Source of the DNA: a virus
DNA length: 45,008 nt
IMG/VR virus record: IMGVR_UViG_3300046012_000117
Span: 1 to 45,008 of that record
Reading direction: 5' to 3' (one strand)
Shown here: piece by piece, positions 8,483 through 16,420 of the stretch
Layout of the letters: each line of letters opens with the position of its first letter
Position numbering within the stretch: position 1 is the stretch's first letter
Translations under genes and position numbers: made by a program
The notes under the pieces: model-generated
The model's database searches: none
Told to the model about the DNA's origin: nothing
What the model saw: the letters and a program-made list of their open reading frames with translations, nothing else

Positions 8483-8671
8483 ATGTTCCTCAAAGTCACC
8501 AGCACCCTCGGCCACACCTTTTACGTGAACGCTGACCATATCCGCTGCATTTACGGCGACAGCCGCGGCGGCTCGGTGCTGAGCATGACGGTCGGCGACA
8601 AGCTGGCCCTCAAGGAACCGCCTGACGACTTGGTGCGGCGGTTGACGAACCCCCTCCCCACCACTACCTGA
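8483..8671 (+). CDS. Small FlbD-like strand protein
   Basis: 62 aa. The sequence MFLKVTSTLGHTFYVNADHI, then SVLSMTVGDKLALKEPPDDLVRRL, follows the strand pattern of the FlbD family (PF06289): a small beta protein with conserved VNADHI-like and VKE-like positions. FlbD proteins are linked to flagella in bacteria; the role in phages carrying similar proteins is unknown. The call is by pattern only. The stop codon lies inside the putative regulatory motif of the late promoter at 8642-8673. Confidence 0.5.
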   Translation: MFLKVTSTLGHTFYVNADHIRCIYGDSRGGSVLSMTVGDKLALKEPPDDLVRRLTNPLPTTT

Positions 8672-8673
8672 CG
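8642..8673 (+). promoter_or_regulatory. Putative late promoter upstream of ejection genes
   Basis: TTGACG at 8642-8647 and TACCTG at 8665-8670 are 17 bases apart. The TACCTG is part of the motif ACTACCTGACG at 8663-8673. The same -35, spacing and motif recur upstream of the coat gene at 41074-41105. It overlaps the end of the small gene at 8483 and would drive the gp7/gp20/gp16-like genes. Confidence 0.5.
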
Positions 8674-8696
8674 TTATACGCCCCGCGGTGACGCGC

Positions 8697-8753
8697 AGCG
8701 CCACTTGGCGCTTGGCTCCATTCCCTGAGTTATAGCGCGGCATTCTATGCCGC
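8697..8753 (+). other. Leader with two short hairpins before the gp7-like gene
   Basis: Two perfect inverted repeats lie between the putative late promoter and the start codon: AGCGCC/GGCGCT around 8697-8712, and GCGGCA/TGCCGC at 8737-8742 and 8748-8753. The second ends one base before AGGGAG, the ribosome site of the start at 8765, and holds an alternative ATG (8747) in its loop. It could affect translation start choice. Confidence 0.4.
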
Positions 8754-8764
8754 AGGGAGCCACT

Positions 8765-9451
8765 ATGGGCGGCCTTCTCGGCGGTATCGGCAGCATGGCG
8801 GGGGGCAAGAAAGCCTCTAGCGCCGCTAAGGACCAAGCGGCGGCGCAACTCCAGGCCGCGCAACTCGCCGCGCAGACGGCGCGTCTCGGCTTCGACTGGC
8901 TCACCACCGGCCAGGGTGGCCAGTACACGCAGCCCTACCTCCAGGGCGGCGCCAACGCCTCCAACGAAATGCAGGGCCTTCTCGGCATCGGCGGCGATCC
9001 GAACGCGGCCAACAAGGCGTTCAACAACTTCCTCGGCTCGACCAACTACAAATTCCAGCTCGGCCAGGGCCTCAACGCCGTGAGCGGCAACCAGGCCGCC
9101 AAGGGCATGCTCGACTCCGGCTCGACCCTCAAGGCGCTCAACAACTACGGGCAGGGCATGGCTGGCAACGCCCTCCAGGGCTACATGACGAATCTCGGCA
9201 ATGTCGGCACCCAAGGCATCGACATGGCCAAGACGATCGGCGCCGCGGGTTCCCAGGCTGGGCAAGCTGGCGCGTCCGCGCTGATGAACGGGGCGCAGAA
9301 CGCCTCCGCCCTCCAGATGATGGGCGTCGGCGCGCAGAACTCCGGCCTCAACGGACTGCTCCAGGGCCGCGGCAATACCTACTCGGCCGGGCCGCAAAAC
9401 ATGACGCAGCAGGCCGGGAATTGGGGCAATTTCTTCGGCAACCTGTTCTGA
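8765..9451 (+). CDS. P22 gp7-like DNA ejection protein
   Basis: 228 aa from ATG 8765, chosen because AGGGAG at 8754-8759 is well placed; ATG 8747 lies in a hairpin loop. The first residues are Gly-rich and hydrophobic (MGGLLGGIGSMAGG), followed by an Ala/Gln helix. The middle (FLGSTNYKFQLGQGLNAVSG, then AKGMLDSGSTLKALNNYGQG) is the hallmark of phage internal virion proteins that leave the head before the DNA. Position at the start of a three-gene ejection cassette matches P22 gene 7. It is expected to be packed in the procapsid and released into the host periplasm. Confidence 0.7.
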   Translation: MGGLLGGIGSMAGGKKASSAAKDQAAAQLQAAQLAAQTARLGFDWLTTGQGGQYTQPYLQGGANASNEMQGLLGIGGDPNAANKAFNNFLGSTNYKFQLGQGLNAVSGNQAAKGMLDSGSTLKALNNYGQGMAGNALQGYMTNLGNVGTQGIDMAKTIGAAGSQAGQAGASALMNGAQNASALQMMGVGAQNSGLNGLLQGRGNTYSAGPQNMTQQAGNWGNFFGNLF

Positions 9452-9458
9452 GGCCGCT

Positions 9459-10967
9459 ATGCCATTCAGTCTCCCCTCTCAGGATCAAATCGCCGCCGTC
9501 ATCGGCATGCCCGGCATTACGATGGCGAACCAGGCGCAGCAGGGCTACGACCAAGCCGCGCTGGCTGGGCGCAAGACCGCGGCCTACAACGCGCTGCGCA
9601 ATATCTATGGCGACGTGGCGGGCGACCCGCAGGCGTTCAGCCAGCTCATGACTGGGCTCAACACCCAGGCCACCACGAACCGCACCAACACGTTGCTGCC
9701 TGGCGAGGTGGCGCAGCAGGGCGCCACACTGGCGCACACCAACGCCAGCACGGCCAACACCAACGCCAACACGAACCTGACGATCGGAGAAACGCCGGGT
9801 AAGGTCAATCTGGCGACCGGCACCGGGCAATCCGCCCTCGCCGGCGGCGCTGAGAATATATTTCAGGAGCAGTCCGCCGCCCTCCAGCGCGGCGCCATGC
9901 TGTCGGCCGCGGCTGCGCAGAACGGCGGCGACCCCGGCGCGGTGTGGGAGTCCCCCGAGGCTGTGCGCAGTATCGGCGCCGAGAAGTCTGCGGCGATGGC
10001 GCAGGCTGCACGCGCGCACCCTGATAACCTGCCCAGCATGGTGCAGGAACTCCAGCAGGGCCGCTCCGTCATGCCGATGATATCCGGCAAGGGCGCGGGG
10101 CAGGTCCACGTTTCCAAGATCGTGACCGACGCCAACGGCCAGATGTACACCGTGATGTCGAACGGGCTGACGACGCCCGTGGCTCCCGGCGCCGCGCAGC
10201 AACTCTCCACGCAACTCGGTGTCCCGATCACGCCGCTGGCCTCTGGAGGCGCACCCGGCCAGCAGGCGGCCGCTCAGCCGGGCGCGATGGTGTCGGGCAC
10301 GTTCGCGCAGAAAACACCCGGCTATGTCGGTGCCGTGGAGGCTGCGAAAAAGACCGGCGCCGCGCAAGGTGAGAAGGCTGCCAGCGATCTCGCGCCGAGC
10401 CAGAACGAAACGGCTGCCGCGCTCAATCAGGGTGGCGCCACATTCGCGATGTTCGACGCCCACGAAACGGCGCTCAAGACCGCCATGCAGCAGGCGGACA
10501 GCGCCGGCGCGTGGTCCGTCACCAAGTTCATCCCAGACACCGCGGCCGCCAATGCGGCGGCGACGCTCAAGACGGCGGCCGGCGACATGCTGCTCCAGCA
10601 GATCAACAACCTCAAGGAAGGCGGCAAGAACGGCGGCACAGGCGTCGGCCGGATCATGCAGGCGGAGATCCCACTGTTCGCCAACGCCTACGCCAATCTC
10701 GAGCAGGACCAGTCCCCGGCACAGCTCAAGCAGAATCTCCAGAAGGCGATGGACATCATCCAGGGCGCACGCAGCCGCATGGCGACGTACTACGGCGCGC
10801 ACTACGGCGTGGACGTGCCGGCCGATATGTCGGGGCCTAACGCCGCGCTCACCCAGCGCCAGCCCACTGCCGGCGACGTGGCGTATCTGCGTAGCCACCC
10901 CGACGCCAAGGCTCGGTTCGAGGGCCACTACGGCATCGGCTCCGCGGCTCGCGTGCTGGGGCAGTAA
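9459..10967 (+). CDS. P22 gp20-like DNA ejection protein
   Basis: 502 aa, starting seven bases after the gp7-like gene. Low-complexity Ala/Gln/Asn-rich chain without signal peptide; the segment TLAHTNASTANTNANTNLT is an Asn-rich repeat, and the C-terminal third is helical (ADMLLQQINNLKEGGKNGG, RIMQAEIPLFANAYANLEQ). Size, composition and position between the gp7-like and gp16-like genes match the second ejection protein of P22-like phages. Direct homology cannot be shown by eye, so the call rests on gene order and composition. The stop abuts the next ATG. Confidence 0.6.
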   Translation: MPFSLPSQDQIAAVIGMPGITMANQAQQGYDQAALAGRKTAAYNALRNIYGDVAGDPQAFSQLMTGLNTQATTNRTNTLLPGEVAQQGATLAHTNASTANTNANTNLTIGETPGKVNLATGTGQSALAGGAENIFQEQSAALQRGAMLSAAAAQNGGDPGAVWESPEAVRSIGAEKSAAMAQAARAHPDNLPSMVQELQQGRSVMPMISGKGAGQVHVSKIVTDANGQMYTVMSNGLTTPVAPGAAQQLSTQLGVPITPLASGGAPGQQAAAQPGAMVSGTFAQKTPGYVGAVEAAKKTGAAQGEKAASDLAPSQNETAAALNQGGATFAMFDAHETALKTAMQQADSAGAWSVTKFIPDTAAANAAATLKTAAGDMLLQQINNLKEGGKNGGTGVGRIMQAEIPLFANAYANLEQDQSPAQLKQNLQKAMDIIQGARSRMATYYGAHYGVDVPADMSGPNAALTQRQPTAGDVAYLRSHPDAKARFEGHYGIGSAARVLGQ

Positions 10968-13682
10968 ATGGACGCCCCTGACGACACGCTCGACCGCTTG
11001 GTGGCAGGCATCGCCCAGCGCGAGTCGGGAGGCATGCGTGATCCCTATGGCAACATCACCGACGCCGGCCGCGGCCGCCGCGTCATCGGCAAGTACCAAG
11101 TCCTCACCGACAACATCCCGTCGTGGACCAAGGAAGCCCTCGGCCAGGCGATGACGCCGGCGCAGTTCCGCGCCTCCCCCGAGGCCCAGGACGCCACCGC
11201 GCGCTACAAGCTCGGGCAGTATGCCGCGCAGTACGGCCCCGAGGGCGCCGCGCAGGCGTGGCTTGGCGGCCCCGGCAGCGTCGGCAAGACGCAGCGCGCG
11301 GATCGCTTCGGCACGACCGTAGGGCAGTACGGCCGCGACGTGATGAACTATGCGGGGCTGAGCGGCCAAGGCGAGGGCCAGCAGGCGATCAGCAGCAACC
11401 TGCATCCCGTCGTGTCATCCGCAATCGACAATTTCCTCCGCGCCAGTGGTGGCCAGCAGGCCCGGCCGCAGACGCTCGCCGACCAGCCGCTCCATCCCGC
11501 GGTGCAGGGCGCGATCGACAACTTCCTGTCCCGCAACGCCACGGCTGCCAGTCAGGCGACGCAGGACGACAACGATGGCGTGTCCGGCCCCGTGGCGGCC
11601 TCGCAAAGTGCGCCCGCGGCCGCTCCGACCGGGTTCTCGTTCGAGCAGCCCCAGCAGGCGGCGGCTCCCGCAGCGGCGCCGACCGGGTTCTCGTTCGAGC
11701 AACCTCAGCAGGCCCCAGCCGCCCCACAGGCGGCTCCGGATGCGCCCGCGGCGGCGCAGCCTCCTAGTGACCCCGGCATGCTGATGGCAATCCAGCGCGG
11801 CGCTAACACGCTCCTGGGCGGTCTCCCGAACATGCTGACCGCCGGCGTGGCGCAGATAGCCGGGAACGGCGACCCGGCCGGCTACACGGCGACACTCCGC
11901 GCCCTCGCGGAGCGGCAAGAGCTTGCCGCGCAGAACCACCCCATCGCCCAAGCGGCTGGCATGGCACTCGGCGCCGGGCCCGCTATCGGCGCAGCCGCCC
12001 TCCTCCCCGGCGCTGGAGCCGTCACCCTGCCGGGCCGCGTGGCGGCCGGCGCGGCCCTTGGCGGCGCTACAGGGGCTGGTGAGGGCTTCTCACAGACCGG
12101 CACGGCGGGCGGCGCGCTCAACGGCGGCCTCACGGGCGCGGCCGGTGGCGGTGTCATGGGCGCTGTCTCGCCGCAGATCGTCCCCATCGCGGGTGCGGCC
12201 CTCGGCGGCTTGGCCGGATACAACGCATCGGGTGGCAGCGCGACGGGCATGCTCGGCGGCGCCGTGGCGGGTGGCGCAGGTGCCAAGGCATTCGGCGAGG
12301 TCGCGGCACCGCTGGTGCGCCAGTACGTCACCGACGCGCCCACCGGCCCGCTGCGCAAGGGCTACGACGCGCTTGCCGCCATTATCCGGCAGCCGGGGGA
12401 GAGTGTGGCCGCAGTCGCCGCCCGCGTGCGCGCCGACGTGGACGAGTTCAAGGCTGTATTCGGCTTCACGCCGAACACGGCGCAACTGCTCGAGCGGCAG
12501 CAGGCCCGCGAGCTTGCCAAGCACTTCGACGCCAATCCCACAGCGATCGACACCGCTCAGCAGGCTGAGACGGCCACGGCCGACCGGATGCAGAAGGGAC
12601 TCGGCGTCAACATCGAGGGGCTGAACAACCCGACCACCAAGACCGCGATGGCGAACCGCGCCTCGACCGAAATGACGGCGGCGCTCGATGCTCCGAGCGC
12701 GGGCACCACCACGCCAGTGCGGGATATGCCAGTCGATCCCAACAAGTTCTTCCACCCCGCGGACCCTGCCCGCGCGGCCGCCGAACAGGGCGCGCTGATG
12801 CGTGCGCTGCACGGCCCCGGTGGTGGCGATGTCAAGCTCGCCGACGCGCTCGACGGCAAAGCCTCGTTCACGGTCGGAGACGCCGACGAGCTGCGCCAGC
12901 TCGCCACCAAGGCGGCTAATGCGAACAGCGCAACCGTCGCCGACGCCGCGATGTTCAAAGGGCTCGCCGACCGCATCACCCAAGCCACCCGACAGGCCGC
13001 GCCGGAGTATGGCACGGCGCTCGACCAATTTGCTGCCACCATGCACCGCGGGGCTGGCGCAGAGGTGGGGGCTACCGGCATGACGGCAGGGCCAGTGGCC
13101 TTCCAAGCTGCTGGTGAAAAAGCTGTGCGCGAGGGCGGCCAGAAATTCGCCCCCGACTTGCAGGCCGGCATCGGCCCAGGGCTCCGCACTGAGTTGTCGC
13201 AAGCCGCGACGCGCGGGCCCGCGGGCGCCGCCAGCACGTCGAACGCGATCACCGGCAACGCTAACGTGCGGCAGAATCTCACGCAGAGTTTACCGCCGGC
13301 GGAGGCCGCGCGGATCACCCGCACCGCCGAGATCGCCAACAAGGCGGGCTCCGCGATGTCGGAATTGGCTGTCGCCGGCAAGACCGACCAGGCGCTCAAA
13401 GAGAACGCGGCCGACTACGCCACGCGCGCCGCGGTCTATGGCGTCATGGGCCATCACTTCGGCATGATCCACGCCATCGCCAACGGGCTGAAAAAGGCCG
13501 GTATCGGCGCGGGCGCGCAACTGAAACTCGTGCAGCTCGCGACCGATCCGGCACAGACGGCGGGCGTCGTCCGCTATCTCGAGGGCCGCGGGCTCGGCCA
13601 CCGCGACGCCGTGGAAATGACGCGCCGGCTCGCTGCGATCGGCGCCGGCGGCATGATGGCAACACAGGCGACCGCACCATGA
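10968..13682 (+). CDS. gp16-like ejection protein with N-terminal lytic transglycosylase
   Basis: 904 aa. Residues 1 to about 125 look like a lysozyme/transglycosylase: a catalytic-type Glu in AQRESGG (E19), GKYQV at 41-45, and AAQAWLGGPG near residue 100. Next is a proline-rich linker with a repeat (GFSFEQPQQA twice), then a long Gly/Ala hydrophobic region at about 300-450 that could insert in a membrane, then an Ala-rich helical end. P22 gp16 is 609 aa and I recall no such muramidase head. The enzyme would let the ejected protein open a path through the cell wall. The stop overlaps the holin-like ATG. Confidence 0.65.
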   Translation: MDAPDDTLDRLVAGIAQRESGGMRDPYGNITDAGRGRRVIGKYQVLTDNIPSWTKEALGQAMTPAQFRASPEAQDATARYKLGQYAAQYGPEGAAQAWLGGPGSVGKTQRADRFGTTVGQYGRDVMNYAGLSGQGEGQQAISSNLHPVVSSAIDNFLRASGGQQARPQTLADQPLHPAVQGAIDNFLSRNATAASQATQDDNDGVSGPVAASQSAPAAAPTGFSFEQPQQAAAPAAAPTGFSFEQPQQAPAAPQAAPDAPAAAQPPSDPGMLMAIQRGANTLLGGLPNMLTAGVAQIAGNGDPAGYTATLRALAERQELAAQNHPIAQAAGMALGAGPAIGAAALLPGAGAVTLPGRVAAGAALGGATGAGEGFSQTGTAGGALNGGLTGAAGGGVMGAVSPQIVPIAGAALGGLAGYNASGGSATGMLGGAVAGGAGAKAFGEVAAPLVRQYVTDAPTGPLRKGYDALAAIIRQPGESVAAVAARVRADVDEFKAVFGFTPNTAQLLERQQARELAKHFDANPTAIDTAQQAETATADRMQKGLGVNIEGLNNPTTKTAMANRASTEMTAALDAPSAGTTTPVRDMPVDPNKFFHPADPARAAAEQGALMRALHGPGGGDVKLADALDGKASFTVGDADELRQLATKAANANSATVADAAMFKGLADRITQATRQAAPEYGTALDQFAATMHRGAGAEVGATGMTAGPVAFQAAGEKAVREGGQKFAPDLQAGIGPGLRTELSQAATRGPAGAASTSNAITGNANVRQNLTQSLPPAEAARITRTAEIANKAGSAMSELAVAGKTDQALKENAADYATRAAVYGVMGHHFGMIHAIANGLKKAGIGAGAQLKLVQLATDPAQTAGVVRYLEGRGLGHRDAVEMTRRLAAIGAGGMMATQATAP

Positions 13683-13972
13683 GCATCCCCGCTGTCCTCA
13701 CGCCCAGCATGGAGAAAGTCAGCACCGCGGCGATCGGCAGCGGGTGCGCTGGCGCCATTACGTCATGGGCCTTGACACTCCAAGATTGGGTGGCCATAAC
13801 GTCACTATGTTTCGTGGTGCTAGGTTTTCTCTTTAACTGTGTCGTGGCGCTACGGAAGGATCGTCGCGCCACCGCTGAGCACCTGGCGCGCATAGAGGAG
13901 TTGCAGCGTGGCACCAAGGCCCGTCCCCGAAAGCGATCTCCGTCTCGCCGTCCAGGCCGTCGCGGAGGCTAA
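13679..13972 (+). CDS. Putative holin (single membrane segment)
   Basis: 97 aa starting in the stop of the ejection gene (ATGA). One strong membrane segment (WVAITSLCFVVLGFLFNCVVAL) lies near the middle, with a weaker hydrophobic stretch (STAAIGSGCAGAITSWAL) before it. A very basic tail follows (RKDRRA, then RKRSPSRRPGRRGG). Small size, membrane segment and charged tail fit phage holins. The endolysin is 4 kb away and has its own neighbouring small membrane protein (17703), so which one is the holin is open. The last 65 bases overlap the next gene. Confidence 0.5.
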   Translation: MSIPAVLTPSMEKVSTAAIGSGCAGAITSWALTLQDWVAITSLCFVVLGFLFNCVVALRKDRRATAEHLARIEELQRGTKARPRKRSPSRRPGRRGG

Positions 13973-15119
13973 CGGGAATGTCTCCGCGGCTGCTGACCGG
14001 CTTGGCATGCCTCGTCCTACTCTCCTGTCTCGTCTCAAATCTGCTGAACGCGAGCTTGGCCTTAAGCCTGATGCTCCGGTAGGCAAGCTCTACAGCCTCA
14101 AGGACGCGGTGACGGAGCGCCAGGACCGGCGCCAATCGGCCGCCACCGCCAGCCAGCTCAAGATCGCGCTCGACACCGTGGCGCAGCTCGAGGCCCGGAT
14201 CAAAGACCTGGAGTGGGCCGCGGCAGGCTCCTACAAGCCCGCCGAGTGGACGCTGCGCACCAAGCGCGCCAGCAAGGGCGAGCACATGCCCTACCTGCTC
14301 ACCTCCGATTTCCAATGCGGCGAGGTCGGCCGCGCCGCCGAGGTCGATGGCGGCACCGACTACGATCATAAGGTTTTCCAGGCGCGCTACCGCCGCCTGA
14401 TCGAGACAACGATCTACCTCTCCACGCAGCACGGCGGCGCGTCGTGGTCATATCCCGGCATCATCTACGCCCGCGGCGGCGACAGCATTTCAGGAGGCAT
14501 CCATGACGAACTACGGGAGACTGACGACCTCACCCCCATCGAGGCTGTCGAGTGTGTGTTCGAGGCTGAGTCCTGGGGAATTGCTCAACTGGCTGGAAGC
14601 TTTGGACGGGTGGATGTCAAGTCACCCGGCGCCGGCGGGAACCACGATCGAAATACACTCAAGCCCCGCGCGAAAATGGCGGGTGCACATTCTTACGACC
14701 GACTGATTTCCTACATGCTGCGGCGCGAGTTCGCCAAAGACAAAAGGGTTTCGTTTCATGTATCGGAGTCTCCCGACGTACTATTCCCGATCTACGACCG
14801 CCAAATTCTCCTCACCCACGGTGATCGGATTGGGAGTCGTGGGGGTCAAGGTTTCGTTGGTCCCGCAGCTACGATTCTCAGGGGGGCTGCCAAGGTCATT
14901 GCCGAACAGGCTGCGCTTGGCCGCCACGTTGATCGCGTTGACATGGGGCATCATCACTACCCTCTGATCCTCGGTCACTGCATCTGCAACGGCTCGTTCA
15001 CCGGATATGGCGAGTACGCCAAGATGAACCGCATGCGCCCGTTCAAGGCGCAGCAGCTTCTCAGCTTCCACCACGAGAAGCACGGCGTCGTCGACTACAA
15101 GCCCATCGTGCTCGAATGA
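13908..15119 (+). CDS. HTH-metallophosphoesterase fusion protein
   Basis: 403 aa from GTG 13908 with GAGGAG seven bases upstream. Residues 10-52 form a Fis-type helix-turn-helix (ANGNVSAAADRLGMPRPTLL). A helical linker follows, then a calcineurin-like phosphoesterase with all metal motifs in order: SDFQ (D134), GD at 191-192, GNHD at 245-248, THGD near 303-306 and GHHH near 347-350. The set implies an active two-metal phosphodiesterase or phosphatase, possibly a nuclease, brought to DNA by the HTH. The substrate is unknown. Codon use in the middle (about 14500-14950) looks less GC-rich than the ends, suggesting a mosaic. The stop overlaps the next ATG. Confidence 0.7.
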   Translation: MAPRPVPESDLRLAVQAVAEANGNVSAAADRLGMPRPTLLSRLKSAERELGLKPDAPVGKLYSLKDAVTERQDRRQSAATASQLKIALDTVAQLEARIKDLEWAAAGSYKPAEWTLRTKRASKGEHMPYLLTSDFQCGEVGRAAEVDGGTDYDHKVFQARYRRLIETTIYLSTQHGGASWSYPGIIYARGGDSISGGIHDELRETDDLTPIEAVECVFEAESWGIAQLAGSFGRVDVKSPGAGGNHDRNTLKPRAKMAGAHSYDRLISYMLRREFAKDKRVSFHVSESPDVLFPIYDRQILLTHGDRIGSRGGQGFVGPAATILRGAAKVIAEQAALGRHVDRVDMGHHHYPLILGHCICNGSFTGYGEYAKMNRMRPFKAQQLLSFHHEKHGVVDYKPIVLE

Positions 15120-15367
15120 ACCTCGCGCTTGTGTTCTCCGCCAGCTTTGCTTTCATCTTTCTGAAAGCCTTTCAGCAGCGGAACGTGGCGTTCGATAACT
15201 ACGTGTGGGTTATGCCTACGTCATTCGCGATGGCCCTCGTCGAGATATTCGTGATCGCCAACATCGCGCGCAACGGCTGGTCGTGGCTTCTCGTCGGCGA
15301 CATAGGCTTAGGGTCAGGAAGCGGCGCACTACTCGCGATGTATATCCACAGGACTTTTGTGAAATGA
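15116..15367 (+). CDS. Small multi-pass membrane protein
   Basis: 83 aa, starting inside the stop of the phosphoesterase gene (ATGA). Three hydrophobic stretches are visible: LALVFSASFAFIFLKAF, MPTSFAMALVEIFVIANIA and LLVGDIGLGSGSGALLAMYI, each long enough to cross the membrane. Similar small membrane proteins are common in phages of this type but have no known role. It is translationally coupled to both neighbours. Confidence 0.6.
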   Translation: MNLALVFSASFAFIFLKAFQQRNVAFDNYVWVMPTSFAMALVEIFVIANIARNGWSWLLVGDIGLGSGSGALLAMYIHRTFVK

Positions 15368-15891
15368 GCAAACGACTCCTTTCAGCGATTAGCAGCGACG
15401 CGCGCAAGCGCATCCCTATGGCTGCGGGGCTGCTCGACTACTTCCCCGATGCGCTCGCAGCCGTCGCGAAAATCTCCTACCTCGGCAACGAGAAACATAA
15501 CCCCGGCCAGCCGCTCCACCACGCACGCGGCAAGTCGATGGATCACGCCGACTGCATCATGCGCCACCTCACCGAGCGCGGCAGCCTCGACGCAGACGGC
15601 GTATCGCACAGCGCACAGCTCGCGTGGCGTGCGCTGGCGTTGCTCCAGGAAGAACTTGAACAAGAATTTTCACTTCCATTGCCGCGTGGTGCGCGGCCAC
15701 CGGAGACGAAGAATGACGAAGCAAGAGAAGCATGCCGCCCTGTACCAAGTGCTGCGGGAGGCGGAATGCATGCTGAGCCTATCCGAGCTGATGGAACGCC
15801 TGGGGGATGCAGCCCCGCCGAGTTCGGCGGCGATGCGAACCTTAATATGCCGCTTCCGCGCAACTTTGCATGGCGACGTGCTCGTGACTAA
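15364..15891 (+). CDS. DUF5664 dATP/dGTP pyrophosphohydrolase-like protein
   Basis: 175 aa. Residues 16-100 show the DUF5664 (PF18909) pattern: RIPMAAGLLDYFPDALAAVA, GNEKHNPGQPLHHARGKS, MDHADCIMRHLTERG, then LAWRALALLQEELEQE. This all-alpha NTP pyrophosphatase family includes MazZ of 2-aminoadenine phages, although many members occur in ordinary phages. It would hydrolyse dNTPs to monophosphates in the cytoplasm. The last 70 residues are Pro/Gly/Arg-rich, overlap the next gene by 179 bases and look like read-through of a missing stop. No adenylosuccinate-synthetase-like partner gene is present in the window. Confidence 0.7.
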   Translation: MSKRLLSAISSDARKRIPMAAGLLDYFPDALAAVAKISYLGNEKHNPGQPLHHARGKSMDHADCIMRHLTERGSLDADGVSHSAQLAWRALALLQEELEQEFSLPLPRGARPPETKNDEAREACRPVPSAAGGGMHAEPIRADGTPGGCSPAEFGGDANLNMPLPRNFAWRRARD

Positions 15892-15937
15892 CGGGCGCAA
15901 GTACCAGCTTATCAAGCAAGGGGAGCTGGCGCTGTGA
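15713..15937 (+). CDS. Small winged-helix-like protein
   Basis: 74 aa from ATG 15713, lying largely within the 3' end of the DUF5664 frame. The chain (KHAALYQVLREAECMLSLSELMERLG, SSAAMRTLICRFRATLHG, YQLIKQGEL) follows a helix-helix-helix-wing order typical of small winged-helix DNA-binding proteins. Its neighbour at 15934 has a similar plan, so the two may be related regulators. Its place just upstream of integrase makes a role in the lysis-lysogeny choice possible; this is inference. Confidence 0.55.
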   Translation: MTKQEKHAALYQVLREAECMLSLSELMERLGDAAPPSSAAMRTLICRFRATLHGDVLVTNGRKYQLIKQGELAL

Positions 15938-16248
15938 GCAAGAGCATTCCGTCATCCATCATGCGCTGTTGCCCGATGTGCAACGGCGAGGGCAAGACGC
16001 CAGAGCACTACGGCCTGTCGCCGATGCAGAAGAAAATCCTCGACGCCATCGTGCAGCGGCCGCGCTCGACCGCTGAGTTGGCCGATTACGTCTATGCGGA
16101 TCGCGAGGACGGCGGCCCCGACAATGCGGCAGGATGCGTGTGGGGGCAGATCCACAATATCAATCTTCGCGTCCGCCCCTTCGGCTTCCAGCTTCGCGCC
16201 AAGACATCGAGTGGCGGAGCGCCATACCACGTCGAGCGGATTGCGTGA
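15934..16248 (+). CDS. Winged-helix protein with N-terminal cysteine cluster
   Basis: 104 aa from GTG 15934, overlapping the previous stop (GTGA), with AAGGGGAG about ten bases upstream. RCCPMCNGEGKTP near the N-terminus is half of a zinc-ribbon or DnaJ-type motif. The rest (LSPMQKKILDAIVQRPRSTA, GCVWGQIHNINLRVRPFGFQ) looks like a response-regulator-type winged helix, in which the NINLR helix would read DNA. No receiver or peptidase domain is attached. A transcriptional regulator is the likely role. It is one of few repressor or activator candidates in this integrase-bearing phage. Confidence 0.55.
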   Translation: MSKSIPSSIMRCCPMCNGEGKTPEHYGLSPMQKKILDAIVQRPRSTAELADYVYADREDGGPDNAAGCVWGQIHNINLRVRPFGFQLRAKTSSGGAPYHVERIA

Positions 16249-16255
16249 GCGCCTA

Positions 16256-16420
16256 ATGCCTCGCCGCCCAACCGCAGTAACCCAGGCCGACATCGCACGC
16301 GCGCTCCGGGCCGCCAAGCAGGCGGGCGCCGCCGAGGTCGAGGTGCGGATCGGTGACGCCGTGATCGCTGTGAAGTTGTCCACAGGAGAACTTGAGCCCA
16401 AGCGCGAGGTCATCCTGTAA
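16256..16420 (+). CDS. Small integrase-linked protein
   Basis: 54 aa. MPRRPTAVTQADIARALRAAK followed by EVEVRIGDAVIAVKL: a helix that may be an HTH-like segment, then two strands. Very similar short proteins often precede tyrosine integrases in alphaproteobacterial prophages, as far as I recall. An excisionase or recombination-directionality role is possible but unproven. The TAA overlaps the integrase ATG, so they are co-translated. Confidence 0.6.
   Translation: MPRRPTAVTQADIARALRAAKQAGAAEVEVRIGDAVIAVKLSTGELEPKREVIL

Noticed and set aside
9348-11405. 685-codon open frame on the - strand opposite the ejection genes
   Set aside because: It is antisense to two well-supported ejection genes, has Arg/Ala/Leu/His-rich composition typical of GC-rich shadows, and has no ribosome site or motif.
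12090-13202. 370-codon - strand frame opposite the gp16-like gene
   Set aside because: Composition of a shadow; the opposite strand has a continuous credible protein coupled to both neighbours.
15364-15891. 2-aminoadenine (Z) genome biosynthesis suggested by the MazZ-related domain
   Set aside because: No PurZ-like or DatZ-like gene is present, and DUF5664 proteins occur in many phages with ordinary DNA.
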